Shown here: in pieces, positions 52,357 through 59,077 of the stretch
How positions within the stretch are numbered: position 1 is the stretch's first letter
Layout: every line of letters begins with the position of its first letter
NCBI GenBank assembly: GCA_934718065.1
Contig: CAKUZR010000014.1
Coordinates: forward strand, 1-64,000
Direction: 5' to 3'
From: an uncultured Treponema sp.
GTDB lineage: Bacteria; Spirochaetota; Spirochaetia; Treponematales; Treponemataceae
DNA: 64,000 bases
Program-made: the position numbers and the translations under genes
Notes under the pieces: model-generated
Database searches by the model: none
The model's input: only the letters and a program-made list of their open reading frames with translations
Told to the model about the DNA's origin: nothing

Positions 52357-53364
52357 TTATCTGTGGAATTTTCCGCGAGAGATAAAATCCATTTTTGAAA
52401 GTTTTTTGCGGCTTGGAATTTCTTTTCCGGAAAATTCGCTGTAGATGTCTTTTTGCTTTTCGTGGTGCGGTTTCTGGAATTTAGGCGACCAGACGGCCGG
52501 AACGTTTCCTGTGTTCTGCTGGACGGTTTTTTGCCATTCGTCCGGCTCCGGGATTTCAAATTTCATCAGCTCGTTTGTGTACGGATGGGTGAATTCCAGC
52601 GTTCGGGCGTGAAGCGCAAGTCTTCCGAAAGGGTCGGTCTGCGCGCGGTAATTTTCGTCGCCGGCAAGCGGATAGCCTTTGCTTGCAAGATGCGCGCGGA
52701 TTTGGTTTTTGCGGCCGGTGTCAAGGCTCAGCTCAAAAAGTGTGTGGTATTTTCCGCGTGAAATTACCTTGAAGTGGGTTCTTGCGGAAATTGTCTTGAA
52801 TTCGGGTTTTCCGTTTTTTATAAGAAGATTTTTTTCGTAGATTGATTTTTCGCCGCGCCCGGAATTTTTTTCCGAAAGAATTGCTTTTTTAGTCGCGCTG
52901 CTGGCCGCCGGATGGTCGTCTTTTTTGGGAACAAAACCGATGTTGTGGGCGTTGTATGCAAGCTCCGCGTCGATTGTTCCGCTGTCCGGAAGAATTCCTG
53001 TTTTTGGATTTTCAGCGACAGAACGGTAAAGACGTTCTTTGACCATTTTCTGCCAGTTTTCCATGATTTTTTTCTGCGCATCCTGGGTGAGCGCAAACAT
53101 CATGACTCCGGAAGTGTCGCGGTCAAGCCGGTGTACAACGAACGGGCGGTGGTTTGAATTGTAAGTGCCTTTTTTCCGCATGAGCTGCTCGAGCGCGGCT
53201 TCCGCCGTTTTGTTGTTGCTTCCCGGATACGGAACGCTCAGCATTCCGCTTGGCTTGTAGATTACGGCAAGATGTTCGTCTTCGTAAAGAAGCTCGATTT
53301 TTTCATGGCCAAAGTCTTTTTTGTTTTCTTTTTTCTGCTGAGTTCCGGCTAATATTTTCGGCAT
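52357..53364 (-). CDS. RluA-family pseudouridine synthase
   Basis: A 335-aa protein. The RluA catalytic block HRLDRDTSGVMMFAL contains the conserved Asp; LYEDEHLAVIYKPSGMLSVP and GRKNQIRAHLASKGYPLAGD are also diagnostic. It modifies uridines in rRNA or tRNA; the exact target is not predictable. A basic C-terminal tail of ~60 residues (KFQKPHHEKQKDIYSEF...) is extra. GAGGA lies 7 nt before the ATG, within the end of the upstream acidic-protein gene (3-nt gap). Confidence 0.87.
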   Translation of the reverse strand: MPKILAGTQQKKENKKDFGHEKIELLYEDEHLAVIYKPSGMLSVPYPGSNNKTAEAALEQLMRKKGTYNSNHRPFVVHRLDRDTSGVMMFALTQDAQKKIMENWQKMVKERLYRSVAENPKTGILPDSGTIDAELAYNAHNIGFVPKKDDHPAASSATKKAILSEKNSGRGEKSIYEKNLLIKNGKPEFKTISARTHFKVISRGKYHTLFELSLDTGRKNQIRAHLASKGYPLAGDENYRAQTDPFGRLALHARTLEFTHPYTNELMKFEIPEPDEWQKTVQQNTGNVPAVWSPKFQKPHHEKQKDIYSEFSGKEIPSRKKLSKMDFISRGKFHR

Positions 53365-53367
53365 TTT

Positions 53368-53760
53368 TTATTCCTCGTTTTCCTCGTCGTCGCTTTCGTC
53401 GTAGTCGTAATCCTGAGGAACGTAATTTTTTTCCATGACAGAAAGAATATCCATCAGCTGTCCGTAGGTTTTTTCGTCATGCTCAAGCGTTTCCGGCGAA
53501 CGTCCGTCCACAATGAAATTTTCCGCGTAGGAATTCAGCATTTCGTACATAAATGCGTAATCTTCTTCATCCAGCGAGTTCAAAGATTCAAGACCGCTGA
53601 TTTCCGGAAGAATGTCTTCTAGAATCGCAGTCAAATCGGCACATTCGTCAGTCAGCTCGCGCGTGTATTCGTAGCTGTCTTTTGAAAGATATTCTGAATT
53701 TTCCTTAATCTGCTCAAGAATTTTTTTATATGAATCAACAAGAAGTTCGTCGTCTGTCAT
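53368..53760 (-). CDS. Acidic protein of unknown function
   Basis: A 130-aa, very acidic, mainly helical protein ending in a run of Asp/Glu (DYDYDESDDEENEE). No signal, membrane segment or recognised domain. Coupled to the RluA-type gene. Leaderless-type start. Confidence 0.65.
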   Translation of the reverse strand: MTDDELLVDSYKKILEQIKENSEYLSKDSYEYTRELTDECADLTAILEDILPEISGLESLNSLDEEDYAFMYEMLNSYAENFIVDGRSPETLEHDEKTYGQLMDILSVMEKNYVPQDYDYDESDDEENEE

Positions 53761-53767
53761 GCTGAAT

Positions 53768-53773
53768 AGTGTA
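53768..53773 (-). promoter_or_regulatory. Extended -10 of the acidic protein gene
   Basis: TGC-TACACT on the minus strand, 7 nt before the ATG (53760); no RBS. Confidence 0.5.
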
Positions 53774-53839
53774 GCACGAAAGGAAAAAATGGAAAATCAC
53801 TAAATGTTCAAATTTTTTGAAATAAACAGCGGATTGCAC

Positions 53840-53868
53840 TTGACATAATTTAGAGAAAAATGTATTCT
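53840..53868 (+). promoter_or_regulatory. Promoter of the tRNA-Gln gene
   Basis: TTGACA (53840-53845), exactly 17 bp, TATTCT (53863-53868); predicted start about 7-8 nt before the tRNA. Confidence 0.75.
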
Positions 53869-53882
53869 TTTAGAACATTGCA

Positions 53883-53955
53883 TTCCCCGATTGTGTAATG
53901 GTAGCACTTCAGATTCTGGTTCTGACTGTGGGGGTTCGAATCCTCCTTGGGGAAC
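53883..53955 (+). tRNA. tRNA-Gln (CTG)
   Basis: A 73-nt cloverleaf: acceptor TTCCCCG/TGGGGAA, anticodon stem TCAGA/TCTGA with loop TTCTGGT, anticodon CTG; T-loop GTTCGAATC. CCA is not encoded. Confidence 0.9.
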
Positions 53956-53956
53956 T

Positions 53957-54034
53957 AACAAGGCTGTCCGGAAAGAATTACTGTTGACGATTTAATTCGG
54001 CAGTTGCGCTTCTTTCCGAACAGCTTTGTTTTTT
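53957..54034 (+). terminator. Long hairpin between tRNA-Gln and tRNA-Glu
   Basis: A 21-bp stem (53957-53977 with 54010-54030, one mismatch and one G-U) followed by a T-run that ends just before tRNA-Glu. It looks like a terminator, yet no clear promoter lies between it and tRNA-Glu, so partial read-through or RNA processing is possible. Confidence 0.65.
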
Positions 54035-54036
54035 AT

Positions 54037-54108
54037 GGCCCCTTCGTATAACGGCTAGTACAGCGGATTCTCATTCCGTCAACAGGAGTTCGATTCTCCT
54101 AGGGGCTA
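54037..54108 (+). tRNA. tRNA-Glu (CTC)
   Basis: A 72-nt cloverleaf: acceptor GGCCCCT/AGGGGCT (one G-U pair), anticodon stem GCGGA/TCCGT with loop TTCTCAT, anticodon CTC; T-arm AGGAGTTCGATTCTCCT. No CCA encoded. Its last 20 nt are repeated twice downstream. Confidence 0.9.
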
Positions 54109-54539
54109 GTTTTTTTGAAAGACAGCACTTGTTTTGTGTTGTCTTTTTTATTTAACCGAAGAAACAGAATCGAACTGCGGAGCGAGCGTTTTTGGAATTG
54201 CGAGCAGTGCGGAGCAATTGCAAAATTTTCCGCCAAGGAGGGCGGAAAAAGCGAGAGCAGACGGCGCAGAGGGAAAAAACAGGAGGTTTTTGACCGGTGC
54301 GCTTCGATTCTCCTAGGGGCTAAAAATAGTTTTAAGAGCAGCGCTAGTTTCGGCGCTGTTTTTTTTATTTAACTGAAGAATTGGAATCGAACTGCGGAGC
54401 GAGCGTTTTTGGAATTGCGAGCAGTGCGGAGCAATTGCAAAATTTTCCGCCAAGGATGGCGGAAAAAGCGAGAGCAGACGGCGCAAAGGGAAAAAACAGG
54501 AGGTTTTTGACCGGCGCGCTTCGATTCTCCTAGGGGCTA
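54109..54539 (+). repeat. Two tandem 214/217-bp units, each ending in the tRNA-Glu 3' end
   Basis: Unit 1 spans 54109-54322, unit 2 spans 54323-54539; they are nearly identical except for the first ~40 bp. Each starts with a terminator-like hairpin and T-run (GACAGCAC..GTGTTGTC; CAGCGC..GCGCTG), continues with an inverted repeat TTTTCCGCC/GGCGGAAAA, and ends in TTCGATTCTCCTAGGGGCTA, the last 20 nt of the tRNA. The bases AACAGGAG of the tRNA T-arm also recur, split from this by a ~17-nt insert. No coding sequence. Confidence 0.85.
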
Positions 54540-54593
54540 AAAATAGTTTTAAGCGCGGCGGATTCTGGACTGTGCATTAAAAAATTGTTGTGA

Positions 54594-54599
54594 TATAAT
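54594..54599 (+). promoter_or_regulatory. Extended -10 of the TrpR/YerC-like gene
   Basis: TGA-TATAAT, 6 nt, ATG (54606). Leaderless type. Confidence 0.55.
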
Positions 54600-54605
54600 G
54601 TTTCT

Positions 54606-54911
54606 ATGAATAAGAACACTTCTGAAGAAAATCCGGTGCTTTTGGAAAGTTACGATGAGCTTTGCGGACTTCTTTTAAAGATTAAAGACAAGGATGAGTT
54701 GAAGTCTGTGTTCAGCTGCCTTTTTACTCCGAATGAGCGGCGCGATTTTGCGGAACGCTGGCAGGTTGTGAAGGAGCTTAAGGCCGGAACAACCCAGCGG
54801 GAAATCGCAAGAATTTACAATATGTCGCTTTGCAAGATTACCCGCGGCTCAAAGGAGCTTCAGAAGAAGGACAGCGGTTTTTTGAAGCTTCTGGAGCTGC
54901 TGGAGAAATAG
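54606..54911 (+). CDS. TrpR/YerC-family transcriptional regulator
   Basis: A 101-aa all-helical DNA-binding protein. The family core TPNERRDFAERWQVVKELKA is followed by GTTQREIARIYNMSLCKITR and GSKELQ, the helix-turn-helix of the Trp repressor superfamily. YerC/YecD-type members have no established tryptophan role; no trp genes are nearby, so the target is open. Solitary gene, leaderless-type start just downstream of the tRNA-Glu repeat. Confidence 0.88.
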   Translation: MNKNTSEENPVLLESYDELCGLLLKIKDKDELKSVFSCLFTPNERRDFAERWQVVKELKAGTTQREIARIYNMSLCKITRGSKELQKKDSGFLKLLELLEK

Positions 54912-54962
54912 TTTTCTGCGGATTGCGTTAGGTTATGGAGCCACAAATGGCGGAACAACCGA

Positions 54963-54998
54963 CCGCGCAGTTTCTGCGCGGGAACGCCCGGCTTTTTT
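54963..54998 (+). terminator. Hairpin and T-run after the TrpR-like gene
   Basis: CCGCGCAG (54963-54970), loop TTT, CTGCGCGG (54974-54981), then a T-run starting 11 nt later (54993-54998). The gap makes a classical terminator less certain. Confidence 0.45.
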
Positions 54999-57780
54999 AT
55001 TTTGCGTCGGTTGGCTTCAGGATGTTTGCCGCCTCGCTTTTTTTCCAGCGGACTGCGACTGTGTAAGGTGTTTCGCCGTAGATATTTTTTACGTTTTTGT
55101 CGAGGCCGTAGGAAATCAGGTTTTTGATTGTTTCCGCGCTGCTGACTTTTGCGGCGTAGTGAAGAATTGTGTTTCCCTGGATGTCGGTCAGCTGGCCTGA
55201 ATATTTTACGATTCCGGCGAGAACTGGCGTGCTGTTGTTTTTGAGCGCAATCAGCGCGGCGTTGTTTCCTGTGCTGTCTATCTGGATGAACGGATTTGAG
55301 CCGCTTTCAAGAAGCGCGAGCGCAAGCTGGTCGTAGTTTTTTTCGATTGCGATTGCGACTGGCGTGTAGCCGCTTGAATTCCGGGTGTCGAGCGGGTAGC
55401 CTGCGGAAATCAGCGTTTTGAGCAGAGCCACTGATTTGTGGTTCTGGACTGCGATGTGAAGCGGTGTGTTTCCGTCGCTGTCGGAGATGCTTGTGTCTTT
55501 GCCGAGGATTGCCTTGATTACTGAATCCGGCTGATCGAGGCAAAGGCTGAACGGTGTGTTTCCGTTTTTGTCGCGGCTGAGAGGATTTCCGCCCGCGTTT
55601 CTAATCAGGGCGATTACGTTTTCGTCGGCGGTGAGCGCGGCTTCGTGGTAGGAATTTCTTCCGTTCAGGTCTTGTGTGTGCGGATTTGCGTTGTGCTCAA
55701 GGAGCATTTCGATTGTCCGTGTGTTTTTTGCTTTTACTGCGTCCATCAGGATTGTGCGTCCGTTTGTGTCGCTTGTGTTCGGGTTTGCGCCTTTTGAAAG
55801 CAGCATTTTTGCGATTTCCGGTTTTCCGCCAAGAACGGCTTCGGCGAGAGGTGTTTTTCCGGAAACGTTCTGCGCGTCAATGTTTGCTCCAAGATTTATG
55901 AGCTGCTCCGCGTCGCCTGTGTTTCCCCAGCGGACTGCAACGTGAAGCGGCGTGCTTCCAAGGTTGTCGCGCGCGTTGATTTTGCATCCTTTTCTTGCAA
56001 GAAGGGCGATTGTTTCCGGGTTTTCGTTTTTGCATGCGCTGAAAAGCGGTGTCTCGCCGTTAGCGTTTTTTGCTTCTTTGTTTGCGCCTTTTGAAATGAG
56101 CGTTTCGGCGGCGTTTTCCATTCCCCATTCAGCTGCGTAGTGAAGGGCTGTGCTGCCGATTCCGTCTGTGTCTTTTATGGTTTTTGATGTTATAAGCCAT
56201 TCCATTATCTGCGGATTTTTGAGCGCCTGGCTTAGCGGCGAGTTGTTCTTGTTGTTTGTTGTAAAAATGTCCGCGTTTTTTGCAAGCAGCTTTTCGCCGA
56301 TTGATTTGCGGTTTTTCAGGACTGAAATGTACAGCGCGGTGTTGCCTGCTGAGTTGCGGGCGTTCACTTCGTCGGTAAGGCTCAGGATGTACTGAATTCT
56401 TTCCTGGCTTGCGTCTGTTGAAATCGCTGTGATGAGCGGCGTGTTTCCGTCTGAGTCAACGCTGTCGATATTCTGCTTGTTCAGGATTGTCTCAAGCGTT
56501 TTGTCTGATGTGTCGGCGGCTTTCAAGGCAAGTGTCAGAGGCGTGTTTTCTTTTTTGTCTTTTGAGTTTATGTCCGCGCCGTGCTCCGCGTAGAATTTTA
56601 TATGCGGAATGATTTTGTTTTCAATCGCGAGCTCAAGCGGTGTTACGCCGTCCTTGTTTCTTCCGTTTACATCCGCGCCTGCGTTCACAAGAAGTGAAAG
56701 AATTTCTTCCGGAACATTTGTCATTGTGGCTGTGTGAAGAACTGTGTCGCCGTACATATCTTTTCCGGTGATGTCGGAATTGTATGAAACCAGAAGGCTG
56801 TAGAGTTCCGCGCACTGTTTTTCCGGAATTATAAGAAGAATCGGTGTTTTTCCAAGATTGTCTTTCGCGTCAACTGAAGCGCCTGCGTCAAGAAGCATTT
56901 TCGCGATTTCCGTGCGGCCGTAGCGGACTGCCTCGTGGAGCGGGGTTGCCCCGGAGCTGTCCTGTACGTCTGTTGCGGCGTTATTTTCAAGAAGATATTT
57001 TGCGATGGACTTGTGTCCTCCGATTGCGGCGTAGTGCAGCGGAGTTTGTCCGTCTTCAAAGCGGTAGTTTATGTTGCGGTTTGCCACGGCTGTCTGGAAA
57101 TAGTCGTATTCAGAAGAAACCGGGTCTGCGCCGTTTGTAATAAGAATCGCCGCGATTTCCGCCATTTCACCGTTTTCAATGCTGCTGAAGGCGTAGTCGA
57201 GCGGCGTTTTTCCTTCGTTGTCTTTAGGGGAAAGCGGAATTTGTTTTCTTGCGCAGGTAAAAATCGCCATTTCATCATTTTCTTCCACAAAATAATGAAG
57301 AATTGATTTTCCTGTGATTGAGTCGCGCATTGCGGCTGTTTTTTCTGTTATAAAAATATCGTAGTAGCTGGAATCTTTTTGAAATGCTGATTCCATCGCT
57401 GTTTTTCCGTCGGAGTCGCGGGCAAAAATATTGCATCCGTAGTTCACTAGCTGCTGGGCCGATTCCTTTGAGTTGTGTTCTATTGCAACGTGAAGAGGAG
57501 TCTGGCTTGCGTAGTTTTTCAAGTCCGGGTCTGCGCCGTAGCAAAGCAGAAAAAGCACAAGGCTTGCGTCGTTGATTTCTGCGGCTGTATGAAGCGCGGT
57601 GTTTCCGTTTTCGTCCACTGCGTTGATGTCGTATTTTGAAACAAATTTTGATTTTGCCTCTTCGATTTGATTGTTCCGTATAAGTTCCTGCACGGAAACT
57701 TCTTTTTCAGTTGAAGCGCATCCGAAAATAGAAAAAATAAGGCAAGGTGTTAAGACTGCAAAAATGATTTTTTTTGTCAT
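54997..57780 (-). CDS. Large ankyrin-repeat lipoprotein
   Basis: A 927-aa protein with lipoprotein signal ending SIFGC, so probably periplasmic or surface. Nearly the whole mature chain consists of ~26 ankyrin repeats of ~33 residues with the G-TPLH-A and GAD/GAN-x-x-x-x-D/N patterns (DENGNTALHTAAEI, DGQTPLHYAAIGG, NLGSTPLHVAVRWGN). A protein-binding scaffold; partner unknown. AGGGG lies 5 nt before the ATG. The internally similar repeats could permit recombination and size variation. 57781-57852 is A+T-rich without features. Confidence 0.9.
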   Translation of the reverse strand: MTKKIIFAVLTPCLIFSIFGCASTEKEVSVQELIRNNQIEEAKSKFVSKYDINAVDENGNTALHTAAEINDASLVLFLLCYGADPDLKNYASQTPLHVAIEHNSKESAQQLVNYGCNIFARDSDGKTAMESAFQKDSSYYDIFITEKTAAMRDSITGKSILHYFVEENDEMAIFTCARKQIPLSPKDNEGKTPLDYAFSSIENGEMAEIAAILITNGADPVSSEYDYFQTAVANRNINYRFEDGQTPLHYAAIGGHKSIAKYLLENNAATDVQDSSGATPLHEAVRYGRTEIAKMLLDAGASVDAKDNLGKTPILLIIPEKQCAELYSLLVSYNSDITGKDMYGDTVLHTATMTNVPEEILSLLVNAGADVNGRNKDGVTPLELAIENKIIPHIKFYAEHGADINSKDKKENTPLTLALKAADTSDKTLETILNKQNIDSVDSDGNTPLITAISTDASQERIQYILSLTDEVNARNSAGNTALYISVLKNRKSIGEKLLAKNADIFTTNNKNNSPLSQALKNPQIMEWLITSKTIKDTDGIGSTALHYAAEWGMENAAETLISKGANKEAKNANGETPLFSACKNENPETIALLARKGCKINARDNLGSTPLHVAVRWGNTGDAEQLINLGANIDAQNVSGKTPLAEAVLGGKPEIAKMLLSKGANPNTSDTNGRTILMDAVKAKNTRTIEMLLEHNANPHTQDLNGRNSYHEAALTADENVIALIRNAGGNPLSRDKNGNTPFSLCLDQPDSVIKAILGKDTSISDSDGNTPLHIAVQNHKSVALLKTLISAGYPLDTRNSSGYTPVAIAIEKNYDQLALALLESGSNPFIQIDSTGNNAALIALKNNSTPVLAGIVKYSGQLTDIQGNTILHYAAKVSSAETIKNLISYGLDKNVKNIYGETPYTVAVRWKKSEAANILKPTDAK

Positions 57781-57852
57781 ATTTCCCCTCTAACGTAAAA
57801 AAAATAATTTTCTACGTAGAGTATCGGAAAATAAAAAAAAACATTTAGGATT

Positions 57853-58641
57853 TTATCGTTTTACAAAATATTGAAGAAGAAGAATGTGCAGCTCTTTTAG
57901 GTTCTGAACCTGGAATTTTTCGAAAACCTCGGACATATCTTTTTTGACTGTTGATGTGCTTACCCGGAACTGGTTCGCCAGCTGAGAGTAGCTTTTTTGA
58001 GAGGAAATATATTCCAGCACAAGGTCAATCTGCCGTTCTGTAAGACCGTAGTTTGAAAGGTGCAGTGGTGTTCCTTTTGGAGGCAGCTTGATATTCGGGT
58101 TCTGCGGTATAACGGTGGTAAGCGGAATGAGCAAAGTTTCAAGCTTTTTGTAGACATAGAAATAAAAAGCGAAGAAAAAAAGCGATGTGGCCACAGAAAT
58201 GTGTATGTACATTATTCCGCGCATGCCCCATTGGACTGCGTAGTAGCTGTAGCCAACAAGAACTGCGACCCATACTAGCAGTATGCAGGTGATTTTCAGC
58301 CTTATCCGCGTTTTGAAGAATCCGTTCGCAAAGCAAAGGATTATAAACGCTGAGTAAAGAAATGTCCCCAGCGTGTTGTAGCCTGTCAAGGTTGTTGAAA
58401 CTGCCTGTACAAATAGAAGAGAAACTTGCGCCTGCCAGATTGAAGGCTTGAACGTAAGAAAAAGCGCGGTCGCCGCTGAAACCAGATTTATACAGAAAAC
58501 TGTGACATCTTGTTTTGGAATTACAGTAGTTTTTTCCCTAGGATGCTTATAACTCATCACTGCTGCGCATAGAAGAACAAGAAATGCAAAAAAGCACATA
58601 ACTCTCGCCGCCGAAAATTTCTGTTTTATATTTGCATTCAT
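57853..58641 (-). CDS. Membrane-bound transcription factor with C-terminal LuxR-type HTH (paralogue 2)
   Basis: A 262-aa protein with the same plan as 12497-13264: about six membrane segments (~15-175: VMCFFAFLVLLCAAVM, YSAFIILCFANGFF, ITCILLVWVAVLVGYSYY, ISVATSLFFFAFYFYV), then LHLSNYGLTERQIDLVLEYI, YSQLANQFRVSTSTVKKDM and a terminal helix LKELHILLLQYF. Both share the L-LS-(Y/F)G-(L/I)-(T/S)ERQ entry into the HTH. One-component membrane regulator with unknown signal. Its upstream region carries a palindromic array. Leaderless-type start. Confidence 0.75.
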   Translation of the reverse strand: MNANIKQKFSAARVMCFFAFLVLLCAAVMSYKHPREKTTVIPKQDVTVFCINLVSAATALFLTFKPSIWQAQVSLLFVQAVSTTLTGYNTLGTFLYSAFIILCFANGFFKTRIRLKITCILLVWVAVLVGYSYYAVQWGMRGIMYIHISVATSLFFFAFYFYVYKKLETLLIPLTTVIPQNPNIKLPPKGTPLHLSNYGLTERQIDLVLEYISSQKSYSQLANQFRVSTSTVKKDMSEVFEKFQVQNLKELHILLLQYFVKR

Positions 58642-58649
58642 AGGTATCT

Positions 58650-58655
58650 ATTATA
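58650..58655 (-). promoter_or_regulatory. -10 of membrane regulator 2
   Basis: TATAAT on the minus strand, 8 nt before the ATG (58641); no RBS. The palindromic array starts 32 bp further upstream. Confidence 0.5.
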
Positions 58656-58686
58656 TGGATATTCTGAAAAATTACAAATGAAAAAA

Positions 58687-58814
58687 GTAACCGCGGTTAT
58701 TTTTCAGTAACTTCGGTTATTTTTTTGGTAACCGCGGTTATTTTTTGGTAACTTCGGTTATTTTTTTTCGTGGGGGGGGGGTAACCGTGGTTATTTTTTA
58801 GTAACTTCGGTTAT
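58687..58814. repeat. Array of six alternating palindromic units with a G10 tract
   Basis: Units of period 20-21 bp begin at 58687, 58707, 58728, 58748, 58781 and 58801. They alternate between GTAACCGCGGTTAT (12-bp perfect palindrome TAACCGCGGTTA) and GTAACTTCGGTTAT, in which AAC-TTCG-GTT can form a UUCG tetraloop in RNA; the fifth unit reads CCGTGG. Between units 4 and 5 there is an insertion ending in ten G residues (58772-58781). T-runs separate the units. Confidence 0.85.
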
Positions 58815-58918
58815 TTCGTATTTTAACGTATTCTTTTTATTCCAAAAACAAAGTAATATTTATTCCGAGAGATTGATATATATTTGAGAGTTTTAAAAGT
58901 TCTTGAGAGTTTTCTGGA

Positions 58919-58949
58919 ATCGCCGGGTTTTTCCTGGCGATTTTTTTTT
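58919..58949 (+). terminator. Strong terminator with no upstream gene on its strand
   Basis: ATCGCCGGG (58919-58927) pairs with CCTGGCGAT (58933-58941, one G-T pair), followed by nine T. No plus-strand gene precedes it for more than 3 kb, so it ends either an untranslated RNA covering the palindromic array or an attenuated glyS leader. 58815-58918 and 58950-59060 contain no gene. Confidence 0.8.
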
Positions 58950-59077
58950 GCGTTTGAACTATCTTAATATTTTTTTTTGTGGTAGGCTATAAAAACGCAT
59001 TCAGCGCAACCGTTCCTTGGTTCTGCACGAAGCGAAAAAACTAAAACGGCCCACGCCAGAGTCGAAAGGAGTTCTAA

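Noticed and set aside
51954..52559. A 201-codon basic ORF on the minus strand
   Set aside because: It overlaps the membrane-protein gene (51995-52318) and the RluA gene end in another frame and has a composition typical of antisense or frame-shifted reading.
54606..54911. Tryptophan repressor of a trp operon
   Set aside because: The protein fits the YerC branch as well as TrpR and no trp genes are in the window, so no symbol is given.
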